From Amycolatopsis australiensis (lineage in GTDB: Bacteria > Actinomycetota > Actinomycetes > Mycobacteriales > Pseudonocardiaceae), in NCBI RefSeq assembly GCF_900119165.1, contig NZ_FPJG01000006.1, forward strand, positions 8,532,001-8,596,000: a stretch of DNA of 64,000 nt, in the 5' to 3' direction. The notes beneath the pieces are model-generated. The model was not told the DNA's origin. It searched no databases and saw nothing but the letters and a program-made list of their open reading frames with translations. Positions 41,972 through 50,031 of the stretch are shown piece after piece. Every line of letters starts with the position of its first letter. The stretch's first letter is position 1. Position numbers and translations under genes: made by a program.

Positions 41972-43903
41972 CTAGACGAGCAGCAGGAACAACAGGCCGT
42001 TGGGCGAGCCGAGGCCGGTCACGTCGTCGTAACCCTTGGTGGTGTGGATCGTCAGGTTGCCGTAGTCGAACGTCCGCACCGAGTGGATGAGGCCGTTCGT
42101 GGCGTCGACCGAGTTGGCGTAGTCGACCCGGGCCACGGCACCGTCCACGTGCTGCACGTCGCTGATCGCCGGGGTGCGCGAGGTCAGCTTGTAGATCACG
42201 GGGTTGATGAAGCCGTGGTGGAAGTGGTCGAAGCTGTCGGCCACCGCCATGATCCCGGCGAACACCGGCGAGGCGAGGCTCGTGCCGCCGATCCGGTACT
42301 GGTCGTAGTGCGCGCCCTCCGGGAAGGTCTGCGTCTGGCCGACCAGGAAGCCGGTGTTCGGGTCGCCGATCGCGGAGATGTCCGGCACCACGCGGCCCTT
42401 GTGCCCGGCCGTCTGGTTCTTCGTCGACAGCGCGTCCGGCACGACACCCTTCTGGTAGAAGGGCTGCTCGAACAGCCGGCTCGTGCCGCCACCGGAACCG
42501 CTGGTGTACTTCGCGGGACCGTAGACGCCGTCGGTCAGCACGCTCTTGCTGGTCTCCCAGCCGGTCTCGAAGATGCGCTTGCCGTCCTTGCCGATCGCGA
42601 TGGACGTGCCGCCGACCGCGGTGATCCACGGCGCCGAGGCGGAGAAGTCCGGCGACGGCGTGCCGAGGCGCGCGACCTCGTCACCGTTGTCGCCCGAGGA
42701 GAAGTAGACGCCGATGCCCTCGAGCACCGCCTGCAGCGAGATCTGGTTGAACACCTTGACCTCGTCGGCCGGGATGTCCTCGCCGGTGTCGCCGTAGGAG
42801 TTCGACACGATGTCGGCCTTGTGGCCGGCGACCACGTAGTTCAGCGCCTCGTCGAGGGCGTTGTCCTCGCAGGAGGTCCCGCCGACGTAGAGGATGTTCG
42901 CGCCCGGGGCGAGCCCGTGCGCGGCCTCGACGTCGAGGGTCTCCTCGCCGTACCAGCCCGCGGCGTCACACTGGTCCGGCTGCTCGAGCACCGGGTCCGG
43001 CGGGAAGATGTGCTGCGAGAACTGGCTCTGCTTCAGCGGGTGCTGCGGGTCGTTGCGGCGCGCGTACTCGCTGGCGTCGGCGTAGATGGTCGGCGAGGCG
43101 AACGCGTCCACGATGGCGATCGTGGTGCCCTTGCCGTCCGCGCCTGCCTTGTCGACGCCGTAGGCCGACCGCAGCTGCGCCGGGGTGTAGCCGCACGGGG
43201 CGTAGGGCAGCTGCTTGCCGTTGTAGGCGGGATCGGTGGTGTCGATCTTCTCGCCGTAGTAGGCGCTGCACGGCGGCGCGTTGCGGAAGCCGGGGCCGGG
43301 CGGGACGTCGGACGGCGTCGCGGATCCGGTGTTGTGGTCCGGCTTGAACAGGTTGGTCGCCTGGTCGACGCCGACGACGCCGAGGACGTCGCCGGCCAGG
43401 TTCGCCGGCACCGACAGGTTCTTGTCGGCGGCACGCAGCGTCTGGCCCTTGACCCGGTACTTGCCCAGGTTGACGGCGAACGCCTTCTCCGTCTGGTCGG
43501 CCGTGCCGGTGGCCTCGACGTAGGCGCGGTTCGACGGGATGTCGCCGATGGTGAACCCGTTGCCGGTCAGCCACGCCTTGACGGCGTTCACCGTCGCGTC
43601 GGTGGCGGCGAACCGGTCGCGCACCTGGTCGGGCGTGAGGTACTGGCGGTAGGTCCCGCTGTCCGGATCGGACACCGCCTGCGCCAGCGCCTCGGCACCG
43701 GCGTTGTCGCGCTGGTTCAGGTAGACCCGGAAGCTCAGCTTGGCCGCGGGCGCCGTGTCGGCGACCTTGGCCTGCGCGTTCGCCCACAGCGGGTGCGACT
43801 GCGGAATGTCCTGACGCCCCTGCGCCGACGCCGTCGCGGGGACGGCCGCGGTGAGGCCACCCACCACCGCGAGCGAAAGGAGCAGGGTGGAGCTTCTTCG
43901 CAC
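41972..43903 (-). CDS. secreted S53 (sedolisin/kumamolisin-type) serine-carboxyl peptidase
   Basis: 643-residue preproprotein. Sec signal (1-27, ending ATASA-QG), prodomain about 30-190 (KLSFRVYLNQRDNAGAEALA; VNLGKYRVKG), and a catalytic domain. The Glu/Asp pair is in GEETLDVEAAHGLAP and the nucleophile is Ser542 in IGGTSLASPVFAG; the C-terminal calcium site appears as GYDDVTGLGSPNG. These proteases act at acidic pH outside the cell. GTG 43903 is preceded by GAGGGAG. A disulfide pair may be formed by NAPPCSAYY and YAPCGYTP cysteines. Confidence 0.95.
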   Translation of the reverse strand: MRRSSTLLLSLAVVGGLTAAVPATASAQGRQDIPQSHPLWANAQAKVADTAPAAKLSFRVYLNQRDNAGAEALAQAVSDPDSGTYRQYLTPDQVRDRFAATDATVNAVKAWLTGNGFTIGDIPSNRAYVEATGTADQTEKAFAVNLGKYRVKGQTLRAADKNLSVPANLAGDVLGVVGVDQATNLFKPDHNTGSATPSDVPPGPGFRNAPPCSAYYGEKIDTTDPAYNGKQLPYAPCGYTPAQLRSAYGVDKAGADGKGTTIAIVDAFASPTIYADASEYARRNDPQHPLKQSQFSQHIFPPDPVLEQPDQCDAAGWYGEETLDVEAAHGLAPGANILYVGGTSCEDNALDEALNYVVAGHKADIVSNSYGDTGEDIPADEVKVFNQISLQAVLEGIGVYFSSGDNGDEVARLGTPSPDFSASAPWITAVGGTSIAIGKDGKRIFETGWETSKSVLTDGVYGPAKYTSGSGGGTSRLFEQPFYQKGVVPDALSTKNQTAGHKGRVVPDISAIGDPNTGFLVGQTQTFPEGAHYDQYRIGGTSLASPVFAGIMAVADSFDHFHHGFINPVIYKLTSRTPAISDVQHVDGAVARVDYANSVDATNGLIHSVRTFDYGNLTIHTTKGYDDVTGLGSPNGLLFLLLV

Positions 43904-44197
43904 GGAAATCTCCCTCTCGAAAGCGGCCCCCAGTGAAACGGGCCTGAACTCCGGACGAGACTAGATCGGCGTTCCGCTCGCGGGAAGTGCTTGCGGAACC
44001 GTTATCTCGCCGCGAATTCACCCCTGGTACGGAAATCCGATTTGTCGTCCGGAAAACGCGAGGAATAGTCCTCGATGCGAGGTACGTCCGGTTCTCGTCC
44101 GTATCGCGGAACACCCGAGAGCGGCCGCCACCACCTACGAAAGTCGGTCGCTCCGTCCACTCGGGACAGTCGGGCGATGACGGTACTTCGGCCGTCG
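43904..44197. other. 294-base non-coding stretch
   Basis: Between the peptidase start and the ROK stop. It is less GC-rich than its surroundings. Both strands have open frames (for example 43987-44418) but third-position GC is low and no start with a ribosome site is seen. It should hold the peptidase promoter; I see no defined operator. Confidence 0.5.
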
Positions 44198-45346
44198 TCA
44201 GGGCCGCCCGGCCAGGCGCCGGTCCACCTCGGCGGGCGCGAACACCGTCTCGACGACCATCGCGACCGCCCCGCCCAGCGCTTCGCCGCGGCCGCCGATT
44301 TCGACGCGCAGGTTCCGCGTCGCCCGCGGCAGCGCCCGCCGGTAGAGCTCCTCGCGGACGCCGGCGCCGAAGTGCGGCTCGGCGAGGTCGCCGGCGAGCA
44401 CCACCACACCCGGGTTGACCACGCAGACCAGCGTCGCCAGCACCTCGCCCACCTGCCGCCCGGCGGCCTCCGCGAGCCGCACCGCCGCCGGTTCGCCGGC
44501 CAGGATCCGCTTCCGGACCCCCGAACCGGACGTCGTCGGCAGGCCCAGCTCCGTGAGCCGCGCGGCCAGCGCGCCCCCGCCCGCGACCGCGGCGAGGCAG
44601 CCGGCGGAGCCGCACAGGCACCGCGCGTCCGGGTGCCCGGGCAGCCGGACGTGCCCGATGTCGCCCGCTCCCCCGTCGACGCCGCGGTACACCTCGCCGC
44701 CGATCACCAGCCCGGCGCCGATCCCGGTGGACACCTTGACCACCACCAGCGCGGTCTCGTCCGGGTACCGGGCGCGGTGCTCGCCCAGCGCCATCAGGTT
44801 CGCGTCGTTGTCGACCAGCACCGGGGCGCCGAACCGCGGGCCCAGGCGGGCGTCGATCGGGTAGCCGTCCCAGCCGGGCATGATCGGCGGCTGCGTCACG
44901 CGAGCCGTGCCGGGCTCGACCGGGCCCGGCACGGAAACGCCCACGCCGCACACCGGCCGTCCGGCCTCCGCGAGCATCGCCTCGAACCACGCCGCGATCC
45001 GGTCGAGCACCGGCTCCGGGCCGTCGGCCACCCGCAGCTCGCCTTCACGGTGCGCCAGCCGCCGTCCGGAGAGGTCGGTGAGCGCGGCCTCGGCGTGCGT
45101 GGTGTCGATGCTCGCGACGAGGACGACCGCGTGCCCGTCGTCGAACCGCAGCCGGCGCGCGGGACGGCCGCCGGTCGAGTCTTCCTGGCCGCCCTCGGTG
45201 AGCAGGCCCGCCTCCTGGAGCTGCTCCAGCCGCGCGGTCAACGTCGTGCGGGACAGCCCGCTGCGCGCCAGCAGGGCTTTCCGCGTGGTCGCCGCCCCGG
45301 TCCGGACCAGCCGCAGCAGCTCGCCCGCGCTGGTCGGCGTCGTCAT
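44198..45346 (-). CDS. ROK-family transcriptional repressor
   Basis: 382-residue regulator. N-terminal winged HTH (ATTRKALLARSGLSRTTLTA, then RLEQLQEAGLLTEGG) followed by a sugar-kinase-like ROK domain: VGVSVPGPVEPGTARV, VDNDANLMALGEH, GIGAGLVIGGEVYRGVDGGA. The zinc/sugar motif GHVRLPGHPDARCLCGSAGC keeps the three Cys but has LAA in place of the usual LE, so kinase activity is unlikely. ATG 45346. It diverges from the GH63-type gene across 52 bases containing TTGTC-CGTT-GACAA, its probable operator. Confidence 0.92.
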   Translation of the reverse strand: MTTPTSAGELLRLVRTGAATTRKALLARSGLSRTTLTARLEQLQEAGLLTEGGQEDSTGGRPARRLRFDDGHAVVLVASIDTTHAEAALTDLSGRRLAHREGELRVADGPEPVLDRIAAWFEAMLAEAGRPVCGVGVSVPGPVEPGTARVTQPPIMPGWDGYPIDARLGPRFGAPVLVDNDANLMALGEHRARYPDETALVVVKVSTGIGAGLVIGGEVYRGVDGGAGDIGHVRLPGHPDARCLCGSAGCLAAVAGGGALAARLTELGLPTTSGSGVRKRILAGEPAAVRLAEAAGRQVGEVLATLVCVVNPGVVVLAGDLAEPHFGAGVREELYRRALPRATRNLRVEIGGRGEALGGAVAMVVETVFAPAEVDRRLAGRP

Positions 45347-45357
45347 CCCGCCCCCTT

Positions 45358-45371
45358 TTGTCCGTTGACAA
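45358..45371. promoter_or_regulatory. candidate ROK operator
   Basis: Perfect inverted repeat TTGTC-CGTT-GACAA between the divergent ROK and GH63-type genes, 12 bases before the ROK start and 28 before the glycosidase. Confidence 0.6.
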
Positions 45372-45398
45372 GACATAAGTTGGAGATAGATTGGACAT

Positions 45399-46637
45399 AT
45401 GAACGTAACACGGGAGCAGGCGGCCGGGGTCCTGGCGGGGAACTGGCTCGGCACGTCGACCGTGCCCTCGCGTTCGCTCTACCCGCACCAGTGGAGCTGG
45501 GATTCCGCGTTCATCGCGATCGGCCTGCGGCACCTGGCGCCGGCGCGGGCCCGGCGTGAGCTGCAGACGCTGTTCTCGGCGCAGTGGCGGGACGGCCGCG
45601 TGCCCCACATCGTCTTCGACCCGGGCACCCCGCCCGAGGCGTACTTCCCGGGGCCCGGGTTCTGGCGCGCCGGGCGGACCTCGGGCATCGTCCAGCCGCC
45701 GGTGCACGCGCGGGCGGTGCTGGCGGTGCACCAGGCCGAGCCCGACCACGCGTTCCTCGCCGCGCTGTACCCGAAACTCCGGGCGTGGCACGAGTACCTG
45801 CTCGGCGCGCGCGACGCCGGCGGGCGCGGGCTGGCCGCGATCGTGCACCCGTGGGAGTCCGGCATGGACAACAGCCCGGCCTGGGACGGCCCGCTCTCAC
45901 GCGTCACGCCCGCCGCCGGGTTCGTCCGCCGCGACCTCGAGCACGGCTGCGCCGCCGACCGCCCGAGCGACGAGGACTACGGCCGGTACGTCCGGCTCGC
46001 CGCGGACTACCGGGACAGCGGCTACGCCGGCACCGGCGGCTTCGTCGTGGAAGATCCGGGCTTCAACGCCCTGCTGGCCGACGCGGAGCTGGCGCTGGCG
46101 GAGATCGCCGAAGCACTCGGCCTGCCGTCGGACCCGCACCGCGAAACCGCGGCGCGCGTCGCGAAAGCGTTGCAGGAAACGCTGTGGGACAGCGCGTCGG
46201 GCTGGTTCTTCGCCCGCGACGTCCGCACCGGCTCGCTGACGCCGCAGTACACGTGCTCAGGCCTGCTGCCGCTGCTGCTGCCGGACCTGGCCGTCGCCCC
46301 GGCCCTGCTGGCGACGGCCACCGGCCCCCGGTTCCGGCTCGGCCGGGTGCACGGCGTCCCGAGCCACGACCTGACCGCGCCGGGCTTCGACCCGGGCCGG
46401 TACTGGCGCGGCCCGTCGTGGTTCAACGTCGGCTGGCTGGTCCGGCAGGGGCTGCTGCACCACGGCGAACACGCCCTCGCCGCGCAGCTGGGCGAAGACC
46501 TCGTCGAGACCGCGGCGCGGACCGGCTTCGCCGAGTACTGCGACCCGCTGACCGGCCAGGGCCACGGCACCCGCGAATTCAGCTGGACCGCGGCCCTGAC
46601 CGTCGACCTGCTGGCTCAGCCCGCGGCGGTCGCGTAG
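45399..46637 (+). CDS. GH63-type alpha-glycosidase (glucosylglycerate/mannosylglycerate hydrolase-like)
   Basis: 412-residue cytoplasmic (alpha/alpha)6-barrel hydrolase without signal peptide. Family signatures: YPHQWSWDSAFIAIGLRHL near 28-46, HPWESGMDNSPAWD near 149-162 (the acid Asp region) and GPSWFNVGWLVRQGL near 331-345. The catalytic base Glu should be in HGTREFSWTAAL near 390. The WESGMDNSP motif is shared with mycobacterial glucosylglycerate hydrolase and mannosylglycerate hydrolases, which recycle compatible solutes. ATG 45399 follows TTGGAGATAG at some distance. Under control of the adjacent ROK repressor. Its last 22 bases overlap the convergent fucosidase-like gene. Confidence 0.85.
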   Translation: MNVTREQAAGVLAGNWLGTSTVPSRSLYPHQWSWDSAFIAIGLRHLAPARARRELQTLFSAQWRDGRVPHIVFDPGTPPEAYFPGPGFWRAGRTSGIVQPPVHARAVLAVHQAEPDHAFLAALYPKLRAWHEYLLGARDAGGRGLAAIVHPWESGMDNSPAWDGPLSRVTPAAGFVRRDLEHGCAADRPSDEDYGRYVRLAADYRDSGYAGTGGFVVEDPGFNALLADAELALAEIAEALGLPSDPHRETAARVAKALQETLWDSASGWFFARDVRTGSLTPQYTCSGLLPLLLPDLAVAPALLATATGPRFRLGRVHGVPSHDLTAPGFDPGRYWRGPSWFNVGWLVRQGLLHHGEHALAAQLGEDLVETAARTGFAEYCDPLTGQGHGTREFSWTAALTVDLLAQPAAVA

Positions 46638-48397
46638 TCCGAGCCCAGCCAGGCCTCGTCGATCCGCAGCCGCTTGTAGCGCGTGCTGTCGCTCGACGCC
46701 GCCCACGTGCTCGTGACCTGCAGCCGGACGTACCGCGCCGTCACCGCGGTGAGGTCGACGAACTGGACGCCGCGATGGCTCGGGAGCGTCCCGGACTTCA
46801 CCGCGCTCCCCCAGTTCTTGCCGTCACTGGACACGTAGACCTGGTACGCCTTGATCCGCGCCGACTGCTCGGTGGCCGAGCGGGCGTAGCTGACCGAGTC
46901 CTCCCGCTGGTTGACGCCGAGGTACTGCACCTTCTTCGCCGACCCCAGGTCGAAGTCCAGGTTGACCGGCAGGGTCTTGTTGTTGTCGAAGTACGTGAGG
47001 TAGTCGCCGTCGCTCGCCGACTGTCCACTGTGCCCACTCGCGGACGCGCTCGCCTTGAGTGTCACCGTCTTCGGGTCGTAGGTGCCGGCGCGGCCGGCGG
47101 TCTCGACCTTGAACACCGTGTCGTAGGCGTCCCACCCGGACAGTCCGGTCAGCGTCAGGCTCCCGCCGCCCTGGCTGAACGAGATCGCCGCGCCGGTGCG
47201 GAGGTTCGTCACGCGGCGGACGCGGTAGCCGTTGTCGCGGATCTTGAGCGTGCTGCCCGACGGCCTGGTCAGGACGTGCACGTACTGCAGGTCCGGGTTG
47301 CTCTTGCTGATCGTGAGCACGCCGTGCGCGCCGTCGTTCCAGAAGCCCGGCTGCATGCCGCCGTACATGTACCCGGCGCCCTCGGTGCCGCCGAGCGACT
47401 CCCAGATCGCGTCCAGGTAGGTCTTCGCGAAGTTGTTGAACGCCTCCTGGTTCGACGGGAACCGGCCGTTCACCATCGCCGTCTCGGCCATCAGCGACTT
47501 GATCGACGAGCCCGAGTTCGCGACCAGACGTCCGATGTTCAGCGCCTTGTCCACCGTGGAGTTCGAGCCGCCGTACCACCACGCGCCGGTGTCGGGAAGC
47601 TTGAAGCACGCCTCGGTGAGCCGCGGCATCGCCGTGTAGGTGGCCTGCGGGTAGTCGTAGGCCGGCGTCATGCCCGTCTTCTGCTCGTTGCTGATCGTGT
47701 CCATGATCGGCGTGTCTTCGTTGTTGTTGCTCAGCAGGTAGTCCGGCCGCTGCTGGTAGATCTGCCGGTAGAGGTCGTGCGACTCCCAGTAGGCGTTGTC
47801 GTTGTCGATCCAGAAGCCGCCGAGGTCCGGGTAGTTCTTCATGACCTCGAAGAAGTTGTCGTAGCTGAACTGGCCGAAGCCGTCCTGCGTGTCCAGGTCG
47901 ACGGACTTGCCCTTGTACTTCGAGTAGCCCCCCGAGTCGAGCCATTCGTGGCCGCCGTCGTCGTGCCACTGGGCGTCGTTGGTCATGTAGAGGATGACTT
48001 TGAGGCCCTGCGGTTTCGCGGCGGCGACCAGCTCGCCGAGGAAGTCCCGCTTGGTGGAGCAGCTGCCCGGGATCTTCGACGGCCAGGCGCGCGAGTACCC
48101 CAGCCGGCTGTGGAAGGAGGCGAGGACGAGGTAGGACGCGTGCAGCTTCTTGGCTTCGGTGACCCAGTAGGCGGGACTCCAGCCGCCGTCGGTGATCGCC
48201 TTCTCCCAGGCGCTGCAGCTGGTGTAGCCGGGTGACGTGCGCATGCCCCAGTGCAGGAACAGGCCCGCCTGGCTGTCGCGCAGCCACTGCTGGGACGGCT
48301 TCTGCAGGTCGGCCGACGCCGGCGCGGCGGCCGGCCCGGCGACCACGAGCATCGAGGCGCACACGGCGAGGACCCGGCGCAGGAACTTGGCTGACAT
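46616..48397 (-). CDS. secreted GH29-like alpha-L-fucosidase with C-terminal discoidin (F5/8, CBM32) domain
   Basis: 593 aa. Sec signal (1-29, APASA-DL). Catalytic barrel about 35-380: AGLFLHWGMRTSPG, FHSRLGYSRAW, and GGFWIDNDNAYWESHD, where the Asp of FWIDND occupies the GH29 nucleophile region. A short C-terminal beta domain (TISKSNPDLQYVHVL) is followed by a discoidin/CBM32 module about 455-590 (VQYLGVNQREDSVSYARS; RYVRLQVTSTW). It probably releases fucose or a related sugar from polysaccharide. ATG 48397 has GGAGG. A dre-like palindrome overlaps the region just before the ribosome site. Confidence 0.83.
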   Translation of the reverse strand: MSAKFLRRVLAVCASMLVVAGPAAAPASADLQKPSQQWLRDSQAGLFLHWGMRTSPGYTSCSAWEKAITDGGWSPAYWVTEAKKLHASYLVLASFHSRLGYSRAWPSKIPGSCSTKRDFLGELVAAAKPQGLKVILYMTNDAQWHDDGGHEWLDSGGYSKYKGKSVDLDTQDGFGQFSYDNFFEVMKNYPDLGGFWIDNDNAYWESHDLYRQIYQQRPDYLLSNNNEDTPIMDTISNEQKTGMTPAYDYPQATYTAMPRLTEACFKLPDTGAWWYGGSNSTVDKALNIGRLVANSGSSIKSLMAETAMVNGRFPSNQEAFNNFAKTYLDAIWESLGGTEGAGYMYGGMQPGFWNDGAHGVLTISKSNPDLQYVHVLTRPSGSTLKIRDNGYRVRRVTNLRTGAAISFSQGGGSLTLTGLSGWDAYDTVFKVETAGRAGTYDPKTVTLKASASASGHSGQSASDGDYLTYFDNNKTLPVNLDFDLGSAKKVQYLGVNQREDSVSYARSATEQSARIKAYQVYVSSDGKNWGSAVKSGTLPSHRGVQFVDLTAVTARYVRLQVTSTWAASSDSTRYKRLRIDEAWLGSDYATAAG

Positions 48398-48408
48398 GAG
48401 CGACCTCC

Positions 48409-48424
48409 AGTGGTCTGGTCCACT
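48409..48424. promoter_or_regulatory. dre-like palindrome before fucosidase-like gene
   Basis: AGTGGTCTGGTCCACT matches the DasR consensus at 14 of 16 positions, 12 bases before ATG and just ahead of GGAGG. The central GGT differs from AGA, so another HutC/LacI-type protein could be the reader. Confidence 0.5.
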
Positions 48425-48790
48425 CGGTGTGTACTCCTGGCGTCACGGGCCGGTCAAGGCCGCAGATCCGACCTTTGGGGCACGTCTCGCTCACCGGCAC
48501 AACAGCACTGCGGCCGTTCGGGTTAAATATCTGATATATGACACGAGAGATCTGATCTCTCTTGACTGCGCGTCCTCCCGGCGAGTAGATGTTCTCCCCA
48601 GAGAGCGCTTTCGCCCTCACCCACCGCTCCGGCGACAAGGGCAGCACGCCGCGCCCCCCAGAGCTGGTCGGGATGCCGACGGACGGCGGATCGGCATCCC
48701 GGCCACCCTTCCGGCGCGGGGCACCGGCCACGGCACGGTGCCCCGCCCGGACTGCCCGCTCCCCGGGGCCCGTGCACGAAAGGACGACGA
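48425..48790. promoter_or_regulatory. divergent promoter region with two helically phased palindromes
   Basis: 366 bases without a gene. It contains ATATC-T-GATAT (48527-48537) and GAGAGATC-T-GATCTCTC (48545-48561), both odd-length perfect palindromes with centres 21 bases apart (two helical turns), in a locally AT-rich patch. They are the likely operators of the GH105 gene downstream. The remaining 200 bases to 48790 show nothing I can name. Confidence 0.5.
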
Positions 48791-49978
48791 ATGTCCGAGC
48801 ACCCCCTTCGCCCGAGCCGGCGCGCGGTCCTGGCCGGCACCCTGGGCGCACTGGGCGCCCTCGCCGCGGCGGGACCCGTCGCACGGGCGGCCGACCGGCT
48901 GCCGCCCATCGGCGGCGCGGCACCGCCCGCGGACTGGTCCCGGGCCGTCATCGACTCGACGATGAAGCGCTACACACCGGACAAGATCGGCGGCTGGGGC
49001 TACACCCTCGGGCTGTACCTCTACGGCCAATACCTGTTCTACAAGCGCACCAGCGAGCAGAAGTACCTCGACTACATCGTCGCGTGGTACGACCGCTTCG
49101 TCACCGACAGCGGCATCTCGAACAGCTTCACCAGCCTCGACTCGATGCGCTCGTGCCAGATGCTGCCGCTGCTGTACGCGGAGACGGGCCGCAAGAAGTA
49201 CAAGACGGCCGCCGACCAGCTGCGGAAGCGGTTCCCGCCCTACCCTCGCACGTCCGACGGCGGCATGTTCCACGCCACGAGCAAGGTCGGCCAGCTGTGG
49301 GGCGACGGCGTCTACATGGCCCAGCCGTTCCTCGCCCTCTACGGCGCGACGTTCGGCGACGGCGACTACTGCTTCGAGGAGTCGGCGAAGAACCTCGTCG
49401 TCTACTTCAGCCACCTGCGCGAACCGGCCAAGGGCCTGCTGTACCACGCCTACGACGAGGACGGCTCCGAGTCGTGGGCGTCCGGGCCCGGGCACCACTC
49501 GAAGTACCACTGGGCCCGCGCCATCGGCTGGTTCGGCATGGCGGCCGTCGACATCCTCGAGGTCCTCCCGGCGAACCACCCGCGGCGGCCCGCGCTGATC
49601 GAGATCGTGCAGTTCCTGGCCGCCGGCTACCAGCGCTACCAGGACGCGAAGACGGGCCGCTGGTACCAGGTCGTCGACCGCGGCGGCGACGCGAAGAACT
49701 GGCTGGAGACGTCGGCGTCGTCGATGTACACGTTCACGATGGCCCGCGGCGTCCAGCGCGGCTACCTGCCGGCGTCGTACCAGGCGGTGGCCGACCGCGG
49801 CTACGCCGGCGTGCTCCGCAAGGTCTCGGTGGGCCCCGACGGGCTGACGAACATCACGGACATCTGCGAAGGCACCAACGTCGGCGACCTGTCCTACTAC
49901 TACGGCCGGGCCCGCAAGACCAACGACTTCCACGGGCTCGGCGCGTTCCTCATCATGAACGAGCAGTACACGCACTGA
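48791..49978 (+). CDS. secreted GH105 unsaturated rhamnogalacturonyl hydrolase
   Basis: 395 aa with a Tat-type signal (PSRRAVLAGTLGALGALAAA, cleavage near ARA-AD). The (alpha/alpha)6 barrel shows GGWGYTLGLYLYGQYLFYKR, TSDGGMFHATSKVGQLWGDG (catalytic Asp region), HSKYHWARAIGWFGMAAVDI and YQVVDRGGDAKNWLETSASS, all typical of GH105/YteR. It removes the unsaturated uronyl residue left by pectate or rhamnogalacturonan lyases. ATG 48791 follows AAAGGACG. Divergent from the fucosidase-like gene and convergent with the GH28 gene; together they make a pectin side-chain and backbone set. Confidence 0.9.
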   Translation: MSEHPLRPSRRAVLAGTLGALGALAAAGPVARAADRLPPIGGAAPPADWSRAVIDSTMKRYTPDKIGGWGYTLGLYLYGQYLFYKRTSEQKYLDYIVAWYDRFVTDSGISNSFTSLDSMRSCQMLPLLYAETGRKKYKTAADQLRKRFPPYPRTSDGGMFHATSKVGQLWGDGVYMAQPFLALYGATFGDGDYCFEESAKNLVVYFSHLREPAKGLLYHAYDEDGSESWASGPGHHSKYHWARAIGWFGMAAVDILEVLPANHPRRPALIEIVQFLAAGYQRYQDAKTGRWYQVVDRGGDAKNWLETSASSMYTFTMARGVQRGYLPASYQAVADRGYAGVLRKVSVGPDGLTNITDICEGTNVGDLSYYYGRARKTNDFHGLGAFLIMNEQYTH

Positions 49979-49996
49979 CCACGAAGGCGCGCCGCA

Positions 49997-50030
49997 GAAG
50001 GGGCCCCGGCCGATCGGCCGGGGCCCCTTC
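49997..50030. terminator. 34-base perfect palindrome terminator
   Basis: Each arm is 17 bases (GAAGGGGCCCCGGCCGA and its complement), joined without spacer. Lies between the convergent GH105 and GH28 stops, two bases from the latter. Confidence 0.85.
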
Positions 50031-50031
50031 G

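Noticed and set aside
41963..43936. 657-codon open frame on the plus strand
   Set aside because: It is antisense to the S53 peptidase gene, whose signal peptide and catalytic motifs are intact; the frame is a GC-bias shadow.
43987..44418. possible genes in the gap between peptidase and ROK genes, on either strand
   Set aside because: Third-position GC is low, starts lack ribosome sites, and the frame becomes a shadow of the ROK gene.
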